Positions 34,001 through 44,795 of a stretch of 64,000 nucleotides of DNA are shown piece after piece. Origin of the DNA: Plasmodium vivax (lineage: Eukaryota; Apicomplexa; Aconoidasida; Haemosporida; Plasmodiidae); contig NC_009913.1 of assembly GCF_000002415.2 (NCBI RefSeq), positions 558,001 to 622,000 of the forward strand, in the 5' to 3' direction. A model generated the notes under the pieces. It was given only the letters and a program-made list of their open reading frames with translations, ran no database searches and was not told the DNA's origin. How positions within the stretch are numbered: the first letter of the stretch is position 1; every line of letters begins with the position of its first letter. The position numbers were made by a program, and so were the translations under genes.

Positions 34001-34741
34001 ATACATCCTCAAATTGGTAATTCGACTGTTGTGTATTCGGTAGGAATATTTTAACTTATAGGAGCCTAAATTATAAACGTTAACTAACCCATTGATGTAG
34101 CCGACGAGTAACTGCTTGCCTCCTTCGTGAGAGTATCCAAAGCAGGTTACAACCACATTCTGCGACTTCCAAATTTTCTTTTCCTTTAAGTGAACCCAGT
34201 TGTAGCAGTATGAGTATGCCCCCTTGTCCTCCTCTTCCGCTTCATCATACAGGTATATATCGTTCCTGTCTCCACTCTCTGTCCCTTCGCCATTTAAATC
34301 TCCATTTGGATGGCCATTCTCTTCATTGTCGCCATGTTGCTCATCCCCCTTCGTCGACGCATCCTTCAGACGTAGCACATAGTGATGTATCTTATTGTCG
34401 TCCGTCGAGAGAAACACACTTCCGTCAGCGTAGTGCAGGAGTCGTATAGAACTGAACAAAGATACGCAATGCCTGTTAAGGTACCTCTTATGGTAAGTCT
34501 CCTTCACGTCATCAATGTCGACGGAGGACTCCAGGACGCACGTGGGGTGCATAGCATTGTAAATGTTAAAGCTGCTACTGCTTCTGCTGCTGCCCTCCCA
34601 TTCATTTATCTTAAAGCAGTACACGTTATCACCACACAGACTTAAGTACAGCTCGTGCTCCTTTGAATAAAAAACGTTTTTGTCCCCCTCGTAGAAGTCA
34701 AAGAACTTCTTCTCAATTTCGACATTTGTAACGATCGACAT
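31071..34741 (-). CDS. UTP13: UTP13-like WD40 protein (U3 small-subunit processome), two exons
   Basis: Predicted nucleolar UTP-B subcomplex member needed for 18S pre-rRNA processing. Exon 1 is 32639..34741, exon 2 is 31071..32420 (phase 0; donor GTAAGC, acceptor CCAG), giving 1150 residues. The join restores a complete WD repeat (VTINDVAISHSSK / IVATCSKDKTVKLF). Repeats are spread along the protein (for example FSGSNDKSIFVW, SVCEDSSLKLW, HKKPVQNIQFSKTD), and the C-terminal part matches the Utp13 helical domain (LENLLSENKTNESLLLCLKLNKKFKFQTVI is its start, split here only for description). The translated start is the ATG at 34741; a TTG at 34759 is not used. Residues about 301-337 are an EEAAA repeat, and an acidic Gly/Asn-rich loop sits near 131-165. 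Assignment rests on the combination of tandem WD40 and the C-terminal domain. Confidence 0.85.
32439..32565. repeat. Degenerate GGGTAAAA / GGGTATCAAAA repeat in the UTP13 intron
   Basis: About ten degenerate 11-14 bp units fill most of the 218-base intron between the two UTP13 exons. They leave the splice sites intact. They are not telomeric repeats (Plasmodium telomeres are GGGTTYA). Confidence 0.85.
33724..33841 (-). repeat. 15-bp coding repeat (EEAAA) in UTP13
   Basis: Tandem 15-bp units of Glu-Glu-Ala-Ala-Ala codons give an acidic, alanine-rich helix-forming tract inserted between two WD repeats. Probably length-polymorphic. Confidence 0.92.
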
Positions 34742-37700
34742 TGGCACGCGGTGGGGCAAGCAGCAAAAAGGGGGGAAAAAAAAAAAAAAAAAAAGGCTAT
34801 AAAACTTTACGACATAGCTTAAAGAGGTATAATGCCAAACTGAAGTAGCGTAACTGGTTGCTTCTCCCCACTCATGGTTTTATTTTTTTTTTATTTAAAA
34901 AATTTCAGAGTTTCCGGCGGGTAGTCATACGGTCGCACGGTCGTATGTATTGTATACTCCGCGCTTTATACCAATACGGCTTCGTGTTGTTCGCCCACTG
35001 TCATTTGCATTCTTTCGACTAGCCACATTTGTTCTTTTAAAAAATATGCCTACAGCGTTGAACGCATCTTTTTTTCCAGCAAATTGTCACGAAAAAATTG
35101 CAACGGGTATGAAATTATTCTGCTGATGATCGGGGGCACAACTTTAACCAAATTTGCTACATGTTCCGCGAAAAAAAAAAAATAAAATAAAATAACTATC
35201 AGGGTGACGGGTACAACGTCAACATTGTGGGGGTGCCCTTTTCTGTTGGGTGTTCTCCTATGAGAAATATTTTCTCTTCCATAGGGTGATTTTTTTTTTT
35301 TTGCGACCCTTGAGTGAATGACCAAAGAGTGATTCCTCTTTGTGGTACCCTTTTCTTGTCACTTCGTTTCCTGCTCCGCATATTTTGTTTCCCCCCAATA
35401 GGGAAGGCACAAATTATGCACAACGTTGGTTCGTTCGCCCCGTCGTTTTGCGTTACAAACGAATGCGCATACATGTATGCCTTCCGCGTGCCTTTGTAGC
35501 CTACCCCTTTTACGAACAAATTGCACCTGGGCAACGCATTTTCAGCCATTGAAGGGATAATATTCAGTGGAAACTTTTGAAGGGGGAAACTCCACCGCTA
35601 TTTTAGCACATCCAAATTACGTACTGACGACCGTTGAAGGAATGATGGATTTTAAATTGCAGACATGTCTTTCGTATCCGCGTGTGAATGCCTTCACTGG
35701 AGCGATTAGCCTTTGCAAACCGTTTGCATGCATGCCGTTTCGCTTACTTTTCCAGTCCCCTTTTGTTCGAAACGTAACGAGAACGCTTTTAAAATTTACG
35801 CATGAATTAATGGGCGTGAAAATATATCAAAGTGGAGAATACCTCTTTTTGTGAGGGGAAAACTCGCACTGTGACAAAAAATGCACACAAACGTATGCAT
35901 TAAGGTGTGGCGTGCGAAAGGGTACATTTTAAATGTGCCATGCTGCACCTTTTATAAGTGTAAGATGGCAAAAAGGGGAAAATCCCTATCCCCCCAATTG
36001 ACGTATTACCACATGCACATTTGCACAGACGACGTTGCCCGAAAAAAACATCTTCCAAGGGGTGTGGATACAGGATCCATCTTGTTTAACCATACGATAT
36101 TTTGCTTTTAAAAAAAAAAAAAAAAAAAATACATAGTATCCCTTTAAATTTGCTCATATGACACATATATATTGCTCACATCGTAGAGTAAAAAAAAAGT
36201 GTAGGAAATTGTTTCAACAGAACAGTTGCGAAGTGAGGTTTAAAAAAATGTGCCGGCCTTTGGCGGCCAACTTGTGCACATCGATTTTCTGTTTCTGAGT
36301 AATGAATAGCTCCTATATGTGGGATTCCATTTTGCCTCCCTTAACATATGCGTAAATGGATACCCACATGTAGGAGCGCTTTCTCGCGGTACGAACGAAC
36401 GCAACTGTCATTTGGAACCCCGGTTGGCGAACCCTTATAACGGCTTAATAACCATTTTGTTCCCCTCATTGCAAACAAAGTTGATGATCCGGCAACAATT
36501 TTGTAATTCTTGGCGTAGCATTATCGCCAATGAAATGGCCCACGTAAAGGGTTATATCATACCGTTTGCTTATTTGTGTGTATGCATGTAAGCTCCTTAT
36601 GGAGGAACGCGTTTTTCCTTCAGAGAAGCCTGAGCCTGGGGCAGATCAGCTGCTTCGAAATGCCAGCATGTTTTTCAGGCAGCATTTGAGCTGGATATGT
36701 TATAGTACATATCCTGATTGCTCATCCGCGTGACATCTAGGCTTTTTTAAAAGCCGCGGAAGCCTCTCACCTTTTTAAGCTCACGGCAGCTCGGCAAAGG
36801 CGATCGCATAAGTACACATATGTGTATATATATATAGCTCATGGCGCCATTTTGCGCTTGAGCGCGCTGCCCCAAACGATTGCTCCTTTTGGTGTTATAG
36901 CAGAAGCAGGGCCCCTTGTTGGCATCGTATCAAAAAAATGAAGATGACCCGGATGTGCAGGCGGCGCACATGGCGCAGATAACGTACCGCTGTACATTTT
37001 CAGTGCTGCTCATTCTGCCTGACCCCCAATTTAAAGCTACGGTGATTTTTTCCTTGCGCTCAATTTGCTGCCTGCATGCGCAAAGGTATCCACGCTGTGA
37101 TTGAAAAAAATATGTATCAAGCAATCACGTGAACAATTGCTCGCGGCACGCACATGCATTGTGTATTAGCCCCACGCCGTGATAGCGTTATATGAATAGG
37201 CTTTACGCGTATATGCGAACGCGTCGACATGACAAAAACGACTGAGCAATGAGCAATGAGCAATTGGTAAAATCAAAAAATGGTAAGCAGCTTGCATTTT
37301 CGCCAAAAAGCGATGAATTCAGAGTTGAAAATGATTTGTATTTATTTTAACAGAGGGGTGTGTTCTGTACAGTTATGCATTGGTATGTATATTTTAAATA
37401 GTATATATTAAATCCGTGTGCCTGTTTTAGCTTTTTTTTTTTTTTTTTTTTTTTCCCCCCTTTCCTTTCGCTTTACTTTCGCTTGCTTGCTTTGTTTTTT
37501 TTTTTTTTTTTTATTTGCCTTTAAAAGTGAGTACAGTTTCGAAAGAGCGGAAGCATAACGAATCTTAACCCACTTCGTCAAACACAGCACTTACGTGAGA
37601 GCTACAAATATGTGTTTTACTTCCACGCGTAATGGTATGAACGCAGGAAGCAGGGTTTAAACGTCCTCGCCGGACGAAATAATAACACAATTTTTTCCCC

Positions 37701-38173
37701 CAAGACGACAGGTAGCCATTTGTGCAGCACACGTATGCCTATATTTATGCTTACATTTATATGTGTATGAAGAGCTCCGCATGGTATATATGCCTGTTCA
37801 CAGATGTGTAAAGCCTTATAGGCACTCGCACACTTCACACACCAGTAAACGTTTTGTTTGTACGTCGCGTTTATTCATAGCCTCGTCGCTTGTCAGGCAT
37901 TTCTTGCCGTGAACTCGCGCACAATTTGTAACGCAAAAATGTGTCCCATGTGAATTTGTACACACCCTCGCCACGCGTACACAATTGAGTGTAAATTCTT
38001 CACACACGTAATTAGTTGAAGAGGTCAACGCACTTTACACATCGCGGGATTGTTTGGCTAAGCATACGTTGAGTTAGTGAATGAGTCAATATTTGCAAAA
38101 AAAAAAAAAAAAAAAATTATGTATGAACGTTTTTGTTTTCCCGTGATAACCCTAAATGAGGAAAATTTTTACC
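34742..38173. other. Divergent intergenic region, 3.4 kb
   Basis: Between the UTP13 start (minus) and the small six-exon gene (plus). Contains A/T runs (34782-34794, 36111-36129, 37431-37453, 38098-38117), a TGCATGCATGC element near 35724-35735, and a less AT-rich, hairpin-dense island at about 36300-36800 (see separate entry). A 62-codon frame at 36916-37104 and one at 35567-35854 lack an ATG at their opening and have no convincing splice partner. No protein gene supported. Confidence 0.65.
36305..36800. ncRNA. Candidate structured RNA island (hairpin-dense, strand unknown)
   Basis: In a gap otherwise AT-rich, this half-kilobase is less AT-rich and dense in inverted repeats. The strongest is a 15-bp stem with one G-T wobble (36309-36323 with 36363-36377), extended after a 2x2 internal loop by seven more pairs (36326-36332 with 36354-36360). 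Others: 36510-36515/36525-36530; 36625-36629/36652-36656 with an inner CTGA/TCAG; 36693-36699/36708-36714 with outer GAGC/GCTC; 36726-36730/36755-36759 enclosing GGCTTT/AAAGCC. I do not recognise the sequence as tRNA, U snRNA, SRP, RNase P or MRP RNA. It may be non-coding RNA, one end of an untranslated leader, or chance; no open frame explains it. Confidence 0.3.
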
Positions 38174-39957
38174 ATGCCATCCCCCAATTTTGTTGTAGGT
38201 TATAATGAAAAATTAGACCTCCTCAAAAAAGAAAATAACATCAAATTTTTGTTTGGTCTAAAACAGAGACGCATTGTAAGTGCTCTGTGGACTCTGCCGA
38301 CACTGCCCTAAGAGCGTGTCATGTGTATGTCCACTGAAAAAGGAGTCGCGCAGTGGATGCGCAGTCGTTTGTTGTTTCGTATGCTTTATGTATGTGTGCA
38401 AGTACGTACGTGCGTGTGTACCTTTTGTGCATGTATCTGTGTAGTTGTATGTGCGTGTACACCTGACATGCGCGCATGTGAGTTCGTGTTAGTGTTCGCG
38501 TAAATGTTCGTGTTAGTGTTCCCGTTAGTGTTCCCGTTAGTGTTCGCGTTAGTGTTCGCGTTAGTGTTCCCGTTAGTGTTCCCGTTAGCGTTCCCGTTAT
38601 TGCTCGTGTTCGTGTTCTCGTTTCTCCCAGAAGAAACGCATTACGCTCCTACTTTGTAAAAACACGCGTGGACAGACGTAATTAAGCGTTGTTCTATGAA
38701 ATACGCACGCAGAAGTATCTATTTTAATGTTACTTTCGCCCAACGGGAAAGGAGCGTCAAAAAAAGGCAAACACTTTAAATAATTAAAATGTTTGAAAGT
38801 GAATTGTTTTTTTTTTTTCGCAGTGTATGTGAAATTATGTAAATTTTTGCTACAGTTTTTTTTTTCCTTTTTTTTCTTTTTTTTTTTTTTTTTTCCCCCC
38901 GCGCGCCTTCAGCTGGCAGTCTGCCCATTTGGACGCGTCAGAATTTGTTACGTCTATTGTCAAGTTTTGTTCCTCACCATCATTGCTGGCATCATTGCCA
39001 TCATCACCGTCAACATCATCGCCATCATTATCGTCATTTTCCCCCATGCCGCTTCCCCTCCCCCTCCCCTTTGTTTGTTTTTTTTTGAAAGTCATTTGTT
39101 AAACGTAAACATTTCTGAAGCATTTCCATTCGCGGAAAAAGAAACAGAAATAGGGGAAATTCATGTGCGATATTCTCACGATATGTTACAAAAAATTTTA
39201 TGTACAAATGGCATGCGAGTAAAGGGGGGAATTTTCTGAACAAAAAAAAAAAAAAAAAAAATCAGACATGCGGGGGTTTTATGGACCCATGCAAATATGT
39301 ACATAATCCATGTGTATGCGTGAGCTGCTGTATACCGCGTATTGTGTGCATATTTTGGAAATTCGCCTTTTTTTTTTTTTTTTACACATTGTGTGAACAT
39401 TTCACATGTTCTGTGCACGTTTGTACGTTTATGTATATGTACACGAATGAGCACTCCGTTTTGGGCGCTCACGGGTACATCCCTCCCCCACCACCTACTG
39501 GTTTGCAACAAAATTGCACATATGTTTGTTAATACACGTGTTATGTTTTTCTACACACGTTTTTATGTGCACAGAATGTTATAGCGTCGGACAGGCGCTA
39601 CACTGTTGCGGTTTTCCGACATTTTCTGCTCGCCGGTTTTATCGTAAAAATTGTTTACCGTTTATGGCAGCCGGTGAGCGGAACCGTTTCCGATTTTGTC
39701 CACTCGTTTTGCTGCTCATTCTTTGGTCTTTTCGTCTTGTGTCGTCCCGTCTCTTCTTTTCTTTTCTCTGCCTTTTTTTTTTTTTTTTTCCCTTTTGCTG
39801 CCCCGTTTTATGCCAACCCGATGGGTTTCTACAAAAATCTTTGAATTAACACCTTAATGATTTTTTCAAGCCCAATTTTGGAACAGTTTTCACAAACCTC
39901 ATGGAGATAACATGCATGGGTCAGCCGTTGGACAGAATGCAAGTCGAAGTTGTGTAA
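38174..39957 (+). CDS. Short six-exon gene of unknown function (about 160 residues)
   Basis: No single ORF is long enough to show this gene, but six phased exons can be read: 38174..38275, 38631..38677, 38913..38963, 39092..39218, 39575..39643 and 39871..39957. Start MPSPNFVVGYNEKLDLLKKE, end DRMQVEVV then TAA. Exons 1, 2, 4, 5 and 6 have good sites (GTAAGT, GTAATT, GTAAAG, GTAAAA donors; pyrimidine-rich acceptors). The exon 3 donor (GTTTTG) and exon 4 acceptor (AAAG) are weak, and exon 5 could instead end at 39673 (GTGAGC), giving 170 residues. The reading is helical and mixed in charge, with no signal peptide, membrane segment or low complexity, which is why I take it as real. I do not recognise the family; exon 1 only faintly recalls ribosomal protein uS4. 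Confidence 0.5.
38483..38620. repeat. 12-bp tandem repeat in intron 1 of the small gene
   Basis: About ten units of GTTAGTGTTCCC / GTTAGTGTTCGC, degenerating at the 3' side just before the exon 2 acceptor at 38630. It falls between two predicted exons. Confidence 0.92.
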
Positions 39958-40356
39958 AGCTCCTGCGCCTACGTACGCCTGCATGCTCTTATTTAGACCA
40001 ATACAGACTCACATTTATGTAGGTCTCATAAGCGCACCATTTGGGAATGCCCCCTTGTGGACGCGTAGCCTAGTGCAGGGACGTACGTTCTTATGCACAC
40101 CAGTTTGCGGCGGTGGGCCTTTTTTTCCGTCGTTACGAGTCGGCGAAGGGGTCCAACCATTTATGTCCGCACTGAAGAGGTACCTACGCAAAGGTACAGC
40201 CGTCAAAATATATACTCGTTGGGACGGTGCCACTGGTAGGGTACGGACCGCCGCGCACCCCCCACGAAAAAAAAGAGTGAAACAGAGAAAAACAGAACGA
40301 AGTGCTGCTAAAAAAAGTGCTGCAAAAAGTGCCACCAAACAAAGTGCTTCCAAAAA
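39958..40356 (+). other. Short intergenic leader with upstream ORF (40163..40360)
   Basis: The 399-base gap before the AT-hook gene contains an ATG-initiated ORF of 65 codons (40163..40360), MSALKRYLRKG... to ...KSATKQSASKK, ending in a TGA that overlaps the AT-hook gene start in the arrangement ATGA. It is strongly basic with Ser-Ala-Lys repeats. It may be an upstream ORF in the 5' leader; protein status is unproven. Confidence 0.45.
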
Positions 40357-43143
40357 ATGAACAGCACCGATGAAATAAACAATGAAGAGAACAGAGTATG
40401 TCACCATAACTTGAGAAAAAACAGGAAGCCGCGAAGCTACGATTTCGAATACTTTGATGAGTCGCTAAACAGGCAGAAGGGGAAAAAAAGGGGCAGAAAG
40501 AGGGGAAGGAAACCCAAAAATGCTCTGAGCGTAATTAGCAAAAGTGTAGACTCTACAAATGTAGACGAAAGGGTTAAAAGGCCGTACATTAGGAAAAAAA
40601 GCAAAGACACGAGTGTGCACGAGCAGGAAGATGTAGAAAACGAGAAAAGTGAAGACTACATTGTCCACAAAAATGAACATGTGGAAGATAACAAACTGCT
40701 CAACGTCCCGGCGGTACGCCCCAAAGGAAGAAGGAGAAGAAAAAATTTTAACATAGATAAAAGTATGCACCTACTTAATTCAAATGTACCCCTCAGAAAT
40801 AGTAATATAAAAATTGACCGCATATGTGAATATTTATCCTACAAAACGAACACCACATGGAGGTACATGGGGTCGACTGTTAAATTTAGGCTTATAAATG
40901 ATCAGCAGGAAAAATATATTTTTTTAAAAAATATGAAAAAGCATATCATATTTGAAATAATTAAAATTGCCATGTTCGCCCTACTCAGGGTTAATCTGAA
41001 TGACAATAACATTTACACCTTACACACCGAGGGGAAGAAGAAACCCTCTAGGGAGAACCCCAATAAGCGTAGTAACACATCCAGGGGTAAACGCCCCTCG
41101 GAGGACAAAACCGCAGAAGGTAATAACTACACCGGTAGTGTTCTTCACCCCAGTGGGACAGAACAGCACGATAATAACACCCGCAGTAGTAACGGCCACG
41201 TACACTGCAGCTACTACTACTACAGTAAGCACAAAGCAGGCAGTGGTGGTAGTGCCAAAGGGTTAAGGCGCGCTTCCAGCCATGGCAGCGAAAGGGGGCA
41301 GGTCCATCATCGCGATACGGATGTGCATCACAGCAGTTATAACGATAACAGTGCAGGCATTACCCATGGGGGGTTCAACAATATGAAGAATCAACTCCCC
41401 AGAGAAAGTGATATGCCCCCCGCCTGCACGTACGGGCATTATGACGTGATGGAAGACATACATAAAAGGCTACAAGAAAAAAATGATATACTAAACCAAG
41501 GCGTAACTGTATCCGAAATTTTAGACTTTGTAAAAGAAAAATATGAAAAGTATTATGAAAATGTTAAACAGTACATTGTGACGACGCTGAATATTTATTG
41601 TGCTTTAAATATTTTCAAGCTGATCAGAAGAGGCAGGTATGCCATTTGTAGGTTCGAGCATTTTAACATTTTTAAAGTGAAATATTTTAAAAAATATTTT
41701 AAGTTTTTTTATAGCTTAAAGGGGGAGGAAGAAATTTTGATGAACTTTAAGAATTACTTGAAGTCCTTTTACTATGGCAAGACGGTACGGCAACTGCGGG
41801 CAGCGTCTAATGGGCACGTGGGCAGGCCTGCGGGCTCGGGCAGGGGTCGTCGATCCTATTCGAAGGAAGGTACAAGTAAAGGGGCAAGAGAAGCGGCACG
41901 GGAAGTGGTATGCGAAGCGGCAAGGGAAGCGGCATGCGAAGCGGCACGTGAAGAAGCAGACGAAGTGACCCATGGAGAGGCACACGAAGGCGCAAAGGAG
42001 AAGCGACGGACGAGCCCGCGAACGAGTACCCGAATGAGCCCCAGAACGACCCCCCAAGGGACTCCCGAAGCGAGCCCCCAGCCGAAGCAGAAGATGAGCA
42101 GGGAGCCCGAGGATTCTGCGCAAAACGGGACGATAAAGGAAGAGCAGGGGCAAATGAACGACGAGTCCCCAGAAAAGAATAAAAGTGTTAATCATGAAAA
42201 CGCAGCGGGGGATATTACCTGCCCGGACAACACCATAGATAACGCAACGGTGGAGAGAAGAAACAGCAACGTATCATTGGCGAGTAAAACAGTCAAGTCG
42301 GAGCCTGATGGGGATAAAAACGACCCCGCGGTGAACGCCCCCTCAAACGAAGCGAACAACACTCGGAAAAGCAAAAGCAGAGCGAAAAATGGCCCAAAGG
42401 AACCCAAAACAAGGGCAAAACAGAAGAAAAAAAAAGGCAAAGGGAGTAACACCTTAGCAACATCATACGATGAGGAAAAAATAAAAAATGTGTGTATCGA
42501 CTTAAATAAAATTAATGTAAAATGTATCAAAGTGGTATACGGCATGAAACATTTTTTCTGTTCCTACGATACGAAAGAAACAAATGATGAAGAATTTGAA
42601 ATTATTAAAGTGCAAAAAAAATATGACCTACTGAGAAGGTCCAGCTTTGCAAACATGAATTTAAGATATAATTTTCTAAGTGGATCGAAGAGACTGCAAA
42701 GTAGAAATGTGGTGAACTACAATGAAGATAACTACGGCTCCATGGGCACCAAAAATTTGCTCCTAAGAAATGACAGCAGCGTTAACGTTAATGTTAACCT
42801 TAATACGGACGAACAAATGGGCAAGCAGCCCCAGTACGGGAAGCAGAAGAAACAAAATTACGAAGATGATGTAATGAAGCATGAGAAATACAATTCTGTT
42901 AATTTTAATATAAGCTATAAAACGCTGAGGAAAAAAATGATTTGCGTTAGACACTATGTAAGCACCACCAAGAAGGAGGAACGATCGCATAAGCCGAAAA
43001 ATGAACTGAAAGGAAAGGATAAACTTCCCACCGTTTCGAATGACAGCTTGATACAGACCTGCTCCATAAATTCTAACATGTCAAACGTGATTAGCGTCGA
43101 CGGGCTTTCCTCCATGAATTTCGAGAGCCACTGTTCGCAGTGA
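40357..43143 (+). CDS. AT-hook-containing basic nuclear protein, unknown function (928 residues)
   Basis: Single exon. I do not know a named homologue. The N-terminus has a double AT-hook-like run, KKRGRKRGRKPK at 43-54, a further RPYIRKK patch near 75 and RPKGRRRRK near 121, all expected to bind the minor groove of AT-rich DNA or act as nuclear localisation signals. A segment at about 367-475 (VSEILDFVKEKYEKYYENVK..., IFKLIRRGRYAICRF) is conserved-looking and could be a winged-helix fold; that is inference from pattern only. Between lie Asn/Ser/His-rich regions and near residues 505-545 an EAAREAACEAAREEA-type repeat. The C-terminal third is asparagine-rich. Likely chromatin or transcription factor. 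It converges with the nicalin gene. Confidence 0.82.
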   Translation: MNSTDEINNEENRVCHHNLRKNRKPRSYDFEYFDESLNRQKGKKRGRKRGRKPKNALSVISKSVDSTNVDERVKRPYIRKKSKDTSVHEQEDVENEKSEDYIVHKNEHVEDNKLLNVPAVRPKGRRRRKNFNIDKSMHLLNSNVPLRNSNIKIDRICEYLSYKTNTTWRYMGSTVKFRLINDQQEKYIFLKNMKKHIIFEIIKIAMFALLRVNLNDNNIYTLHTEGKKKPSRENPNKRSNTSRGKRPSEDKTAEGNNYTGSVLHPSGTEQHDNNTRSSNGHVHCSYYYYSKHKAGSGGSAKGLRRASSHGSERGQVHHRDTDVHHSSYNDNSAGITHGGFNNMKNQLPRESDMPPACTYGHYDVMEDIHKRLQEKNDILNQGVTVSEILDFVKEKYEKYYENVKQYIVTTLNIYCALNIFKLIRRGRYAICRFEHFNIFKVKYFKKYFKFFYSLKGEEEILMNFKNYLKSFYYGKTVRQLRAASNGHVGRPAGSGRGRRSYSKEGTSKGAREAAREVVCEAAREAACEAAREEADEVTHGEAHEGAKEKRRTSPRTSTRMSPRTTPQGTPEASPQPKQKMSREPEDSAQNGTIKEEQGQMNDESPEKNKSVNHENAAGDITCPDNTIDNATVERRNSNVSLASKTVKSEPDGDKNDPAVNAPSNEANNTRKSKSRAKNGPKEPKTRAKQKKKKGKGSNTLATSYDEEKIKNVCIDLNKINVKCIKVVYGMKHFFCSYDTKETNDEEFEIIKVQKKYDLLRRSSFANMNLRYNFLSGSKRLQSRNVVNYNEDNYGSMGTKNLLLRNDSSVNVNVNLNTDEQMGKQPQYGKQKKQNYEDDVMKHEKYNSVNFNISYKTLRKKMICVRHYVSTTKKEERSHKPKNELKGKDKLPTVSNDSLIQTCSINSNMSNVISVDGLSSMNFESHCSQ

Positions 43144-44093
43144 GGGGCCGAAGGGGGGAGGGAAAAGGGGGTCAGGGGGTGGCATCGTAATATAGTAAGG
43201 GAGTAGCAGCGTAAGTTAGTATTGGAGTAACCGAGCAAGAGAAGACGAACGCGGAGACAGGAATGCCATCCCCCTGGGGGGAAACACCTGCCAGTTTGCC
43301 ATTTGCACACAACCCGTTAGCGCTCAATTTTGTCGGCAGCTTTGCCAGGACTGCAACAGCGCAGAAAAACATTGCAGATCGATAAGTGTAGCGCCACACA
43401 CGTAGCAGTATCGTTTGCGGTTCATTCGCAGATATGAAAATAAAATTTTTATCGTCACTTTTTAAGGGGCACAGTTAATTCGAGGAATCCTCCATAAGGC
43501 GGTGGGGGGAGGGTGTCTCTGAGCTGTGACCCATAATGTGCCCATTGTGCCGTGGAAGACGGGAAGAAAAACCCATCCATAGATTTGTTTCAAATTGGGA
43601 TCGAAGCGAAAGTGCCAACCTATGTGCAAGTGCAGATGTGTGTTGAAATGTGAGAGAACGTTACTTCGAGCGAAGTGTGTGGGTCGCGAAGAAGTTGTAG
43701 TGAATGGCCACTTCCGTGGGGTGGGTGTCGTACACTTCTGCGAGGAACCGAACAGGGGAAGGAAGGGTTCTTGAGATTGGGAAAAAATGGGGCGACGTAG
43801 CCAACCAGGGCGATTAGCCAACCAGCGGGCCTATCCAACGAACGACCGGCATCACCGTTCACATCACAGTTCGCTCCTTTTTTAAGTAAAGCGAGGGGGC
43901 CCATCCGCCTACCCATAGGTGCATGCCCACGTGTGCGTGCACTTAGTCACATTTAACTATGTTTCCGTTCACTACTACCATTTTGTCTTTCAAGGAAGTC
44001 GCTTCCGTTTTTGTGCATCCCTCCCCCCAAAGGAGTTATGAATCAGCAGTTGTTTTATGCTTCCTTCCGTTTTATTTATTTTTAATGAGCCTA

Positions 44094-44126
<33 letters not shown>

Positions 44127-44795
44127 GTAGTGATCATTTTGAATGAAAAACATTTCAGTTCCACTCATTTTTGCTTTTTATTTCAATGCTATTCGGTAGA
44201 CCATACAACAGAAACTTTTTCACTTTTCGCATTTGATTCCCCCTTTTTATATTTGATGTTTTTACCATGTTTCGTCGTTTTTGCATCTACTTATTTTTGC
44301 TGCATCCGTTTTGCTGCGCTTTGCCATGTATGCTTTGCCATGCTATGCTTTGCCATGCTTTGCTTTGCCATGCTTTGCTTTGCCATGCTATGCTTTGCCA
44401 TGCTTTGCTTTGCCATGCTTTGCTTTTTTTTTCAACCGTCCTGGAGAATTCTCCCCCTCTCTCTCTTTCTCCTTCCCGCCTCACTTTGCATTCGTCCGTG
44501 CAAAATTTTAAATTCACGTGTGTTTGTGTTCGATCAGCTGAAATGGCACTGTTCACCCGGTTTTGGCGGTAACTATGTACGCGCGCCTGCGCGCTGGTTT
44601 AGGGGTGGACCGCACTTGCTGTGTGCCTAGATGTACGGCTTAATAATGTTAAGTTGAAGGTTCGAATTATGAAAAAAGAGGGCGATCAGCAGAGCAGCGG
44701 TGCAGCAGTGCAACAGAGCAACAGAGCGGCAGCCAACAGCTCAACCGCTACGCAACCGCTACGCTAAGCAACCGCTGCACCAAGCAACCGCTACA
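43144..44795. other. Convergent intergenic region, 1.65 kb
   Basis: Between the 3' ends of the AT-hook gene and the nicalin gene. Includes a T run of about 28 at 44099-44126 and a tandem array at 44317..44424. The large ORF 43959-44630 is made of T-run and repeat codons and is rejected. No gene. Confidence 0.75.
44317..44424. repeat. TGCTTTGCCA-type tandem repeat
   Basis: Nested units of 10 and 15 bp (GCTTTGCCAT, TGCTTTGCTTTGCCA) repeated about eight times. All frames stay open through it, producing spurious Cys/Leu/Ala- or Gln/Ser/Trp-rich ORFs on both strands. Confidence 0.93.

Noticed and set aside
36916..37104. 62-codon ORF ending at a GTATCC donor-like site
   Set aside because: No ATG start, overlapping minus-strand frame of equal quality, and the phase does not fit the next gene.
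38850..39095. Minus-strand acidic Asp/Asn/Gly-rich open frame
   Set aside because: Comes from a CATCAT-type triplet tract in a predicted intron of the plus-strand gene; no start or splice context on the minus strand.
43959..44630. 223-codon hydrophobic plus-strand ORF
   Set aside because: Built from a poly-T run and the TGCTTTGCCA tandem array; lies in a convergent gap.
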